NCBI GenBank assembly: GCA_032209605.1
Contig: JASFXZ010000014.1
Span: forward strand, 2,376,912-2,440,911
Direction of reading: 5' to 3'
DNA length: 64,000 bases
DNA from: Mactromeris polynyma
Lineage: Eukaryota > Mollusca > Bivalvia > Venerida > Mactridae
The notes beneath the pieces are model-generated. The model saw only the letters and a list, made by a program, of their open reading frames with translations, was not told where the DNA came from and ran no database searches. Both the position numbers and the translations under genes were made by a program. Shown piece by piece: positions 44,701 to 53,989 of the stretch; positions within the stretch are counted from its first letter, which is position 1; each line of letters begins with the position of its first letter.

Positions 44701-45919
44701 CACACTAACAGATGTAGAGTTTTTGCTGGATGAGAAAGCGGCACAGAAAGAAGATTTGGATGAATTACTTGAAACAGTAAATGCACTGAAGAGTCAAGTA
44801 GTGTACCGTGTGAAGAAATTAGCACAAGGGATAACACAGTTGAAAACTGGGTATGACAAACATGGACTCCAAAGAGAAGATGATGAAGCTAAAGTGTGCC
44901 TGAGGAATCTTCTGATGAAGATAGGACCATTTGGCCATGCTGGGACAAGTTTCGGAGGATCAAAAATCCCATTGCTGGTATCAGCATCTAAAACCATGAG
45001 TCGGCAAATTGGAAATGAGGGTATTAACCAAATGAACATTACCACGAAATCAGTAAGTGAAAGGCATAATGTTCGTGCAAGCATGAACATTGACACTAAT
45101 ACTGACGAGAAGATCAAATACACACCAAAGAGAAACGAAAAGAACAGTAATACTCCAAGTCAGAATATCAACCGTCGATATAAAGATATCAAGTCTATGC
45201 TTAACACTGGTAGGAAGTGTGTTGAACGTGAAGTAGGAAAAGCCTCGTTGGAACAATCGATGGCAAGTTCTAAAATAGCTGCTAAGAACAAGCAAGTTGA
45301 AGATGACGTACATCAGCGGGATGTGTTCAAACAAGACGAAGGAGGAAAGGGAAGAGACAGCACAAAAGAAAAGAGAAGAAAGGTGATTAAATGCAAGATT
45401 GATACAGGTAGAAACAAAGTAGTGAGGCATAAAGCAGATAAAGATATGAAGAGTAAAGTAACAGCACCTGTTAGCGTCGGTAATAAGCAAGCTAATGCCA
45501 TTGATATGAAAACACGCAATGAAGGGAAGAGTTCGTTTGCAAACAAACCGTTGCTTCCGCAGATTAAAAGCGTTACTCAGAAAAAGGCAATTCCCAAAAC
45601 CCAGTTTGGCTCAAAGAAGATAAATGACAACAATAAGCTAACACCTCTCCCAAAGATTAGAGGTAGAGAACATGATACCAACGACCTGATTAATTCACCT
45701 GCAATTAGAAATGGATCGCTCATTCCATTGCCTTTAAATCCATTACCTCCAATTAAATCAGCTCTTAGAGATAATGACAATACAGAAACTGGAACAAAAG
45801 ACGACAACAGAAATGCCGGTGTGATGCGAATCTCTTTCGCGCCTTCTCCACCACCAAGGGCTCAGCCATCTCCTCCACACATCCTTGACGGCGCTGAGAG
45901 AACTCAGCACAGAGCCTAA
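38728..45919 (+). CDS. Gene X copy 3, diverged paralogue
   Basis: Exons are 38728-38783, 42493-42647, 43910-44018 and 44581-45919, with GT-AG borders and the same phases as copy 2. Relative to copies 1 and 2, exon 4 has an 18-base deletion (six residues, YDDLVE) after DVRK, an 18-base insertion at 45080-45097 adding MNID-containing residues, and an extra Ser in KNSNTPSQ. All length changes keep the frame, as expected under selection for coding. The charged helical first part and the proline-rich end are kept. There is no B-box/NHL partner downstream. The family is unknown. Confidence 0.7.
39391..39655 (+). repeat. tRNA-derived units in gene X intron 1, copy 3
   Basis: Two units, at 39391-39463 and about 39581-39655, are equivalent to 27859-28098, with the complete spacer. 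Confidence 0.75.
40485..41985 (+). repeat. 39-bp minisatellite, copy 3
   Basis: Same unit family as 28930-30740 but about 310 bp shorter. The central ACCTCTATATCCA and ACCGTTTTATCCAG runs are contracted, while both ends keep near-identical variant order. Unequal exchange or slippage since duplication explains this. Confidence 0.95.
41990..42215 (+). mobile_element. RUDI-like SINE 3' part, copy 3
   Basis: Equivalent to 30745-30970, again starting at the B-box directly after the minisatellite and ending in AAAC repeats. Confidence 0.85.
42260..42438. repeat. MITE with CAGTAAAACCTC-type ends, copy 3
   Basis: Equivalent to 31015-31193, located about 55 bp before gene X exon 2 of copy 3. Confidence 0.8.
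42782..42990 (+). repeat. 19-20 bp minisatellite, copy 3
   Basis: Same unit as 31537-31822 with fewer repeats, running into the tRNA-like GATGCGCAGTGATGTAGGGG unit. Confidence 0.9.
44150..44220 (+). repeat. Two displaced 39-bp units in gene X intron 3
   Basis: Words such as GTCCCTGGCGCGCGAGATAT and CCTCTTAATCCAG interrupt the sequence that is continuous in copies 1 and 2. The insert joins at 'atagaccgtgtatatag', which resembles the host 'ataggccgtgtatatag', so short homology probably guided it. Confidence 0.8.
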
Positions 45920-46335
45920 CTACTAACTTTGCTGCTTAGACTGATTTGTTTGATTTTGCACATTGTGCGATTTTGTTAATATTAATTGTAAACAAATATA
46001 TGACTTCGATTAGTTTATCAAAAGTCTAGTTTTATTTTACTCCCGTTTAACTTTTGCATGTAATTATCTATCTTTTGTAACGGCGTGCAAGACAATTCCT
46101 AGTTTGTTTTTCTATGTATTGTGTAAGACAATCTGGCTTCCGTTCCCATCATCTGGTTTTGCAACTACAAGTACACAATGGGTGCTTTCCCTCAAATAGA
46201 ACAGTGGGTTGAGCACTTTGAATTCCGGGTAAGCGAAAACATATGATCCAATCATAGCGTAGATCAAAATTATAAAAATGTAAAGCTATAAAATCGTGTA
46301 ATTGTGTTGTTCATTAGCTTTCCAGTGTAGAAGTG

Positions 46336-46935
46336 TGAGGGAAGATGGCCGCCCGATTAGCTCAGTCGATAGAGCGCTGTACTAGTGTTAAGGGGGTCGT
46401 GGGTTTGATCCATTTCAATGGTGGCACTGGTGTTTGACGGCCCAAGATGGCTGAGCCTCAAATGTCGGAAGAGGAGGAGTGTATATTATAGTGGTGTGCG
46501 GTTAGACGGCCACCCGATTAGCTCAGTCAGTAGAGCGCTGTACTAGTGTTTAGGGGTCGTGGGTTCGAGCCCCAAATCGGGCTACTTTTTCTTCTTGATT
46601 CATTTCAATGGTGGCAGCGGTGTTTGACGGCCCAAGGTGGCTGAGCCTCAAATGTCGGAAGAGGAGGAGTGTATATTATAGTGGTGTGCGGTCAAACGGC
46701 CGCCCGATTAGCTCAGTCGGTAGAGCGCTGTACTAGTGTTTTTGGGGTCGTCGGTTTGAGCCCCAAATCGGGCGACTTTTTCTTTTTGATCATTCACTTC
46801 AATGGTGGCAGCGGTGTTTGATGGCCCAAGGTGGCTGAGCCTCAAATGTCGGAAGGGGAGGAGTGTATATAGTGGTGTGCGGTTAGACGGCCGCCCGATT
46901 AGCTCAGTCGGTAGAGCGCTGTACTAGTGTTACAC
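46336..46935 (+). repeat. Tandem array of tRNA-derived units
   Basis: Four units start at about 46351, 46513, 46702 and 46893, about 160-190 bp apart. Each has TTAGCTCAGTCGGTAGAGCG, ACTAGTG in the anticodon-loop position (reading AGT, Thr-like) and, in the complete units, GGTTCGAGCCCC. Ends GCCCGAT and ATCGGGC pair over 7 bp in the best unit, which is 71 bases long. The anticodon stem pairs poorly, so a functional tRNA is unlikely. Spacers carry GGCTGAGCCTCAAATGTCGG. The last unit is cut at the CRE block. Confidence 0.8.
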
Positions 46936-46937
46936 TA

Positions 46938-47060
46938 ACACAACGTCATTGACGTCATTATTGTGACGCTCGTATACGTCATGACGTTATTGCTAACGGT
47001 AACACCGTCACGTTTATTCTAGCGTCTTGCAGCGACAGTCACAAAAATATATTCAGCAAA
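46938..47060 (+). promoter_or_regulatory. CRE-rich putative promoter of gene X, copy 4
   Basis: TGACGTCA lies at 46950-46957, with GTCATGACGTTA after it, as in the other copies. Confidence 0.45.
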
Positions 47061-47186
47061 CTTTATCGATCAAGGAAAGAACAGATGACGGAGAAATCGA
47101 AATAGAACAACTCAAGGAAAGGTAAGTTTTAATAATTAAAATCATTTGAGATGCTAGGTGAATAGACCGGGCAAAACACCTTCATG

Positions 47187-47295
47187 TACAGTGAAACCGA
47201 AATAATTAGACCATTGTCGGGACCCTTGCAAACTAGTCTTCGTATGGAAGTGGTCTTAACATTGAGGTTAAATCATGAATGGAAGTTTTACTGTA
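47187..47295. repeat. Decayed MITE, copy 4
   Basis: TACAGTGAAACCG and AGTTTTACTGTA mark the ends of a shortened CAGTAAAACCTC-type element. Decayed equivalents lie at about 18440-18626 and 27305-27420. Confidence 0.6.
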
Positions 47296-47451
47296 TTTTA
47301 AGCGTGTGTAAATATACACGGAATGTTCACCTGAGAATTAATCATTGACAAGCCTATTTTGAGTAGTTTTGAATACTACAGAAAAATGACAATGCTATTT
47401 GAAAGTGATTGTCGTATAACGTAGTGTAGTTGTCTAGGTAAGACGGGCGCC

Positions 47452-47985
47452 GGATTGGCTCAGTCGGTGGGGTACGGTGTGTTGGTGTTCAGTGGTCGTG
47501 GGCTCTACAGCTAGTTAATACATTTTCTTTTAATAGTAGAATTTTGAAAATAAGAGTACATGTACACCGAATATATTACATTGCACATTGTTAGATGACT
47601 AGACATATTTAACAAACTCTTAACATAAAACTCTAGAGCGGATATCTATTGAGCACTAGACACCATTAACATGAATCTATTATCAATCTAGGATACTGGT
47701 GTGCAGTTAGACGGCCGCCCGGTTAGCTCAGTCGGTAGAGCGCCGTACTAGTGTTTAGGGTATCATTGGTTCAAGCCCCACATCAGGCGGACTTTAATCC
47801 CTTGATTTAATTAATCCAATTGTAACAGTGGTGTTTGACGACCCACGGTCGTTGAGCCTCAAAAGCCGGAAGGGGGAGGAGAGTAGTTGTGTGGGATAAG
47901 ACGCCTGCAAGGTTAGCTAACTCGGTAGAGTGCCGTACTAGTTTTAAAGGGGTCTTGGGTTCGCGCCCTACATCGGGCGCACTTT
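47452..47985 (+). repeat. Three tRNA-derived units in gene X copy 4 intron
   Basis: A unit with TTGGCTCAGTCGGTGGGGTA starts near 47456. Two more, at 47717-47790 (TTAGCTCAGTCGGTAGAGCG, GGTTCAAGCCCC) and about 47905-47982, match those at 19311-19564. Confidence 0.7.
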
Positions 47986-48884
47986 CCCCCCGTTCATTTA
48001 CTTCACTCACAACCTCTCAACAACCGCCAAAATAACAACTTCACAATCCTTAAAATTGGCGTAAGCAATGATTAATAATAACACAGACAGTCATACGGAG
48101 TGATTGATTTATTGCAACGGAATGTTTGGACCACAATTGATGCAACTTTCACTCTCTGTAAGCGTTTGACAAAAAGTGATGTCATTATTCATTCAGCATA
48201 CGTACATACTTATTATTATTACCATCGTTATGTTTATTACATGTATTATTAGAACGAAATTTAAACTACTTTTTAAACAGCATTTTTACTGACAGTTACA
48301 ATGCTGTAAATCGCTGTATGGATATTATTTCTATTTATGTTTCAGATGTATGTTAAATTTCCCTTACCCCATGTGAAATTCTTTCATTTGATATACTAGT
48401 AGTGTTCATGTTATTTTCTCCCCACTTCGGCCTATTGTTGCCAGCTTTCTTGACTTGCTCCGTGATGTATTCCATCCATTAACCCCTCCCTGCTCGACCT
48501 CCTTATTTCCCATGAGTTGTCCTTTATGGTCGGCCAGGCAATTCCTTGCGCCTAATCCCTTGCATATTTGCCCTTGCAACTCCTCAATGCCTGATGCTAT
48601 GTGAACTGTTGTTTTCCCGGAATTCTGTGTGGGGAGGCATTGTCTTGCGTATGTGGCGTTCCCTGTAGCAACTTATTCTCTCTTTCACACATCCTCCAAT
48701 AAAAATTATTACTTTTTTATATTGGCTTACAAAACATGTGATCCACTCATAACCGCAGAATGATACTAGATACGAGTATATTTAAAGGACACATACATTC
48801 TTTTATCTATGTGAATGCCCTTCTGCATCTTGTTCCTGTTATTTCCCGACATTTCGCGGATATACTGCTTAGGCTAGACTAGAC

Positions 48885-49700
48885 ATCTCGTGCGCGAGAT
48901 AGAACTTTTAATCCAGTCTGGGTCCCTGGTAGGCAAGATAGACCTCATAATCCAGTCTTGGTCCCTGGTGCGCGAGATAAACTTCTTAATCCAGACTGGG
49001 TCCCTGATGCTCGAGATAAACGTCGTTATCCAGTCTGGGTCCATGATGCGAGAGATAGACCTCATAACCCAGACTGGGTCTCTGGTGCGAGACATACTTC
49101 TTAATCCAGTATCTGTCCCTGGTGCGCGAGATAGACCTCCATATCCAGTTTGGGTCCTTGGTGCGCGCGATAGACCTTTTAATACAGTTTAGGTCCGTTG
49201 TGCGCGATATAGACCCCCTGAATCTAGTATGGGTCCCTGGTGTGCGAGATAGACCTCTTAATCCAGTATGGGTTTTTGATGTGCGAGATTGACCTCTTAA
49301 ATTAGTCTGGGTCCCCGGTTAACGAGATAAACTTCTTAATCCTGTCGGGGTCCCAGGTGCGCGAGATAGACCTTTTATCCAATCTTGGTCCCTGGTGCGC
49401 GAGACACACCGTTTTATCCAGTCTTGGTCCCTGGTGCGCGAGACAGACCGTTTTATCCAGTATTGGTCCCTGATGCGCGAGATACACCGTTTTATCCAGT
49501 CTTGGTTCCTGGTGCGCGAGATAGACCGTTTTATCCAGTCTTGGTCCCTGATGCGCTAAATGGACCTCTTAATCCAGACTGGTTTTCTGGTGAGTGAGAT
49601 AGAACACTTTCACCAGACTGGATTTCTCGTACGCAAAATACACTACTTTGACCATACTGGGTTACTGGCTTTCGAGATAGATTGACTAGATTAACTGGGT
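48885..49700 (+). repeat. 39-bp minisatellite, copy 4
   Basis: This is a shorter and more varied array of the GTCCCTGGTGCGCGAGATAG unit. It ends at TTAACTGGGTGTCTCTGGAG and passes into a segment that has an inverted match at 52276-52555, instead of the SINE seen in copies 2 and 3. Confidence 0.9.
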
Positions 49701-49995
49701 GTCTCTGGAGCACCGGACTGAGTACCCTGATGGTCAATGACATAGGCAAGTCTAATTCCGCTATTAGTAATCGCAATTGCGCTCATTGTTTTATCTCAAT
49801 TGAGTTAGGTATACACGTGGTTACTTAAATACACCGAACTATTATCATTGTATCGTACTTCTTTTTAATATGAAAATGTATAACATGTATCTAAACTGGC
49901 TTATAAATAAAAATTGCACACGTTTCAGGTCTCATTTGGATAATTTTCATTTCAACAATTTTATTAGTATACTTAATTCTTTACATTATCTAAGT
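49701..49995 (+). repeat. Arm of an inverted repeat (partner 52276-52555)
   Basis: This shares words such as TCCGCTATTAGTAATC, CAATTGAGT and ACACGTGGTTACTTAAATAC with the reverse complement of 52276-52555. A short frame here (MKMYNMYLNWLINK) is not conserved in the partner, so it is not called a gene. Confidence 0.8.
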
Positions 49996-50636
49996 GAAAC
50001 ATATTTAGACCGATTGTTTACGGAATTACCCGAAGATAAGCGAACATACTTTGACCTTGTCGTTGACATTATGACGTCATAACGTCATTAGTAACGACGT
50101 CAGTTTACTTTGGCGCTTGTTGACGACGTACAGGGAAATATTTAAAGCGTGTATTTTTAATTTAACTTAATAATTAACCCAAAAATGTTGAACACTTCTC
50201 AACATAGAGGTAAGATCGTTGTTGGAAATATCTTTCGGGGAGTTTTAACGCCGTTTTACAGATGTATTACAATAATTATATCTTTTACTGACGCATGATG
50301 ACCTATGATGTTATAGGTTTTTACATGGAATGTTAGTGCATAAGTATATGTTTAACCGTTACATCAGCGGATGAAAGCGAAACTAATCTCTCTATTTCTA
50401 TATTTACATACACCTTAGTTCATGTTGTTGTTGTATCTGTTTTCAGAGCAGTTTAGAACAATGTCATAACCAAGGAATGCTGGTTAATCTAAATAATCTA
50501 CATAACTGAAATACAGTATTAAATATCATCGCAAAAGGACGTAACATCCGATGTGTCATGATTTAAAATTCTAAATATAATTATAAAACTTAAAGACGTA
50601 TTCGATATATTGCACCACAGAGCGCAGTCGTGTATA

Positions 50637-50956
50637 TACAGTAAAATACCTTAAATACCACCTCAATGATAAGACCACTACAAAATTAAGACCACAATTT
50701 TCATGTCCATGTTCACTGTTTTGCTCTTTATTCAACCTCAATATTAAGGCCACCTCAATATCAAGACCAGCTTACAGGGTCCAAAGGGTGGTCTTAGTAT
50801 TGAGGTTATACTGTATATGTCTCGGGTATTCAACGAGTGGCGAGTATATGTGGAATATGAACTTTTTATTCGACCTCAATATTAAGACCATCTCATTATT
50901 AAGAGCATTTTCAAGGGTCTCATTCAAGTGGTCTAATTACAGAGGGTTTTACTGTA
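50637..50956. repeat. MITE plus a partial second copy
   Basis: The first runs 50637-50815 with TACAGTAAAATACC and GAGGTTATACTGTA ends. A second right-hand half continues to GGTTTTACTGTA at 50956. Confidence 0.75.
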
Positions 50957-51119
50957 CGAATAAAACAAGACCTGAGGGTGAAATCGGACATTTGTGTTCT
51001 AAGGGTCACCAAAGCATATTATTAGAGCTAGTACATATCTTCGTGATCCGCTTTCTGTGAGAGTTAAATGTGAATCTAGACATTGAGTAAAAGTATTGAG
51101 GGCTGAGTAAAGTTTGTAA

Positions 51120-51288
51120 TACAGGAAAACCTCACCCAAATAATAAGACCACCTCAAATTAAGAACACATTCTTCAAGTTCATGTTCACAGTTTTGCTCT
51201 TTATATAACCTCGATACAAAGACCATCTCAATACGAAGACCATTTTCAAGGGTCCCATAGGTGGTCTTATTATTGAGGTTTTACTGTA
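51120..51288. repeat. MITE with CAGTAAAACCTC-type ends, copy 4
   Basis: Equivalent to 31015-31193 and 42260-42438, ending about 35 bp before gene X exon 2 of copy 4. Confidence 0.8.
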
Positions 51289-51611
51289 CTTAGCACTGAT
51301 TTCCCTTTTTATTTTATTTACAGGGTAATGCATGAACGCCAAGAAATAAACACGACTTCCGGTTCATCCAGTATGAAACCAAAGTCATTCAGCGTGACAC
51401 TGACGTCATCAGTTGAAGATGTACATGTGGTAACATTGCCCGCCAACATCTCGGCTGCTGATCAAACCAACACATACAGTAAGTTTTTTTATCGTTTATA
51501 ACCAATAGGTAACAATTATACTCTGTTCAAAAGTGCAGACCGGTGATTAAACCCTGACCACCGGCCTGACGTTCTTGTTCGTATACCGCTGCTCTAATCA
51601 CGCTACATATG

Positions 51612-51945
51612 GTGAGGCACAATGTTCGAGGGGGAGACACAGTTGTCGAGGGGGAGGCACAGTGGTCGAAGGGAGGCACAGTGGTTGAGGGGAGGCACAG
51701 TGGTTGAGGGGGAGTCACAGTTGTCGAGGGGGAGGCACAGTTGTCGAGGGGGAGGCACAGTTGTCGAGGGGGAGGCACAGTGGTCGAGGGGGAGGCACAG
51801 TGGTCGAGGGGGAGCCACAGTTGTCGAGGGGGAGGCACAGTGGTCGAGGGGAGGTACAGTGGTTGAGGGGAGGCACAGTAGTCGACGGGGAGGCACAGTG
51901 TTCGAGGGGAGGCACAGTTGTTCAGGGGAGGCACTCTGGACGAAG
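51612..51945 (+). repeat. 19-20 bp minisatellite, copy 4
   Basis: The longest of the three arrays of GAGGCACAGTGGTCGAGGG units, again followed by the tRNA-like GATGCGCAGTGGAGTAGGGG unit at about 51948. Open frames on both strands come from the repeat. Confidence 0.9.
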
Positions 51946-52275
51946 GGATGCGCAGTGGAGTAGGGGTAGAGCGCCTGACTCCTGATCCGAATGTCGTGAG
52001 TTCGAGCCCCGCGGTGAGCAGGGTTTGATCACGAACTTCACAATCCCTAAAATGTGTGTGAGTTCTGGTGGGTAGCCAGGAAGCAGCCATCGAGAGAGAT
52101 TTGTATAAGTTGTAAGAACTGGTTTCACAATCGATGTAAAATAAATAAGTTTAAACTAAGAGTTATACCGGTGATTTTGTATTTTGCGAATCTTTCTTGA
52201 AATTTGACAACGAGATCTGAAACGATTCATGAACGTTATTTTGACAGGTAAACATATACATGTACATCCCCCATT

Positions 52276-52555
52276 AGATAATGTAACGAATTAAGTAGAA
52301 CAATACAATTGTTACAATGAACTATTCAAATGAGAACTGAAACTTGTGTATTTTTAATTAAAACCAAGTTTATATACATGTAATACATTTTCATAAACTT
52401 GACAAGAAGAACGATACAATGCGTTAAGTGTATTTAAGTAACCACGTGTATACCTGACTCAATTGAGAAAAAAAACAATGGGTGCAATTTTGATTACTAA
52501 TAGCGGAACTAGACTTGTTATTGACGACTAGAATACATCAGCTTCCAAGTCCGGT
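52276..52555 (-). repeat. Arm of an inverted repeat (partner 49701-49995)
   Basis: Read on the minus strand this follows 49701-49995 over its length. It begins exactly where homology of copy 4 to copies 1-3 ends, after ACATGTACATCCCCCAT. Confidence 0.8.
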
Positions 52556-52962
52556 GCACCAGAGACCCCTGTTGATCTAGCCAATCCATCGCGGAAGGGT
52601 AAAGACACACCAGGGACCCAGACTTGATTTCAATGAGATTTATTTCACTCACCAGGGACCCAGTCTGGATTAAGAGGTATATCTCACACACCAGGGACCC
52701 AGACTGGGTATAGAGGTATATCTCACACACCAGGGACCCAGACTGGGTATAGAGGTATATCTCATACACCAAGGACCCTGGATTAAGAGGTCTACCTCAC
52801 ATACCAGGGACCCAGACTGGATTAAGAGGTATATCCTACACACCAGGGACCCAGACTGGATTAAGAGGTATATCTCACACACCAGGGACCCAGACTGGAT
52901 TAAGAGGTCTATCTCACACACCAGGGACCCAGACTGGATAAAGAGGTATTTCTCACACACCA
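52556..52962 (-). repeat. 39-bp minisatellite in reverse orientation
   Basis: Units such as ACCAGGGACCCAGACTGGAT are the reverse complement of the arrays at 28930, 40485 and 48885. About ten units are present. With 52276-52555 they form the mirror image of 48885-49995. Confidence 0.9.
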
Positions 52963-53148
52963 GGGTACCGTTTTACTAACATACTTACGCTTGCGTAAAT
53001 CAAAGATTTTCGTAAGTTTTTGCGTACGTACAACATTTGTACGTAAATGCGTTTCACTAATATTTGCGTACGTATGTATTTGCGTAAGTTAGAGCGTAAA
53101 GTTACGTTAGAAATTACCGACCGTAAATCTCTACGTTTTGCGTAAAAA

Positions 53149-53334
53149 TGACCGACCTTATGAACGCTCGAAGAGCTGGACATTTCAGAGAAATACCTGA
53201 CATGTTAGACGGATCGTGAACTTATATAAAAGTACAGATTATCACGATATCTGATTGGCGTAGTTTATGATTTGATTGTTAATAATATTAAGCCTCGTAC
53301 AGATAGGAGCCACCCTATCTCAGCGATGACGAAG
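53149..53334 (+). pseudogene. PIF/Harbinger-like transposase N-terminal fragment
   Basis: One frame gives MTDLMNARRAGHFREIPDML before a stop. The next frame gives LSRYLIGVVYDLIVNNIKPR then TDRSHPISAMTK, ending at a donor-like AAG|gtaagt. The order (basic start, SRY, YDLI, P-x-T-x-R-S-H) resembles HARBI1-type transposases. No DDE region is present. The 180 bp upstream are rich in GCGTAAGT/ACTTACGC words in both orientations and may be the element end. Confidence 0.5.
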
Positions 53335-53989
53335 GTAAGTAACGCTAAATTGTACAGTTTACGTATTACTAGCAGCACACGTTTTTTACATGATAAGCTC
53401 TGTAGTGCCACATATAGTCCGTGCCGCATGAACGCCGCCTTAAATTCATGTGTTAACTATATGCGGCGAAGAGCACCGCATTAAGTTCACGTTAGCTTTA
53501 TGCGGCGGACATGTGCCTCGTCGCCGTATTAAGCTCACTTCTCTTAAAGGTGTTTTTGGAATGTGTATTTGAATAAGAAAACAATATCAAAAAAGTTAAT
53601 TTTGAAAAGGAGACAAACTTATGTACCAATGTTTCTAAACCACTGTCAGTCGAATTAGTTATGACCCATTTATGTACAAATGCATTATAGTGGGCATATA
53701 CGATGCTTTGTCAGCGCTTCGCCTTCTGCATATATGACCGACTTGTGGATTTTAAAGAAACCTCACAGAAATAATAAGTTTAAACACATTTGTAAACATC
53801 TCTATCAGTTGCGACAAAAGCATGTTAATTGCAAACGCACATTGGTGTTACCTGTTAAGATAATAATGATGATTTATCACGAATCTCCGTCTAGCGCAGC
53901 CGGTATCGCACTAAAATTCCAGTCCGAAGGTCGCCGTGAAGATAAACAAATATTTATTGTATTGTTAATTATCCGAGCAACGAAAACAA
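53335..53989. other. No gene recognised
   Basis: Around 53425-53530 there are three or four imperfect repeats of GCCGCATTAAGTTCACG-like and ATGCGGCG words. The rest up to the LINE has no recognisable feature. Confidence 0.4.

Larger units (their letters stand above)
47061..51478 (+). pseudogene. Gene X copy 4, exons 1 and 2 only
   Basis: The exon 1 equivalent ends at 47121 with a good donor (AG|gtaagt) but has no ATG at either start used in the other copies. Exon 2 is 51324-51478, with conserved borders and an open frame (VMHERQEINTTSGSSSMKPK). Exons 3 and 4 are absent, because the duplicated segment ends at about 52275. It is a partial copy that cannot encode the main part of the protein. 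Confidence 0.75.
18060..52275. repeat. Tandem segmental duplication, four unequal copies
   Basis: Four units share long stretches at high identity: about 18060-26755, 26756-38300, 38301-46228 and 46229-52275. Each starts with AAATGTAAAGCTATA and GTTCATTAGCTTTC, followed by tRNA-like repeats and a CRE-rich segment. The shared order is gene X exons 1 to 4, then the convergent B-box/NHL gene. Exon 4 spacing is 12053 bp (copies 1-2) and 11222 bp (copies 2-3). Copies 1 and 2 are nearly identical over several kb, which suggests recent duplication. Copy 3 differs more. Copy 3 lost the B-box/NHL gene at a junction near 46228. Copy 4 stops after the segment that precedes exon 3. Confidence 0.95.

Noticed and set aside
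46351..46785. True tRNA genes
   Set aside because: The A- and B-boxes and acceptor are good but the anticodon stem does not pair, and the units belong to a repeat family scattered through all four copies.
49870..50082. 70-codon frame with an acidic end
   Set aside because: It overlaps one arm of an inverted repeat whose partner at 52276-52555 does not keep the frame.
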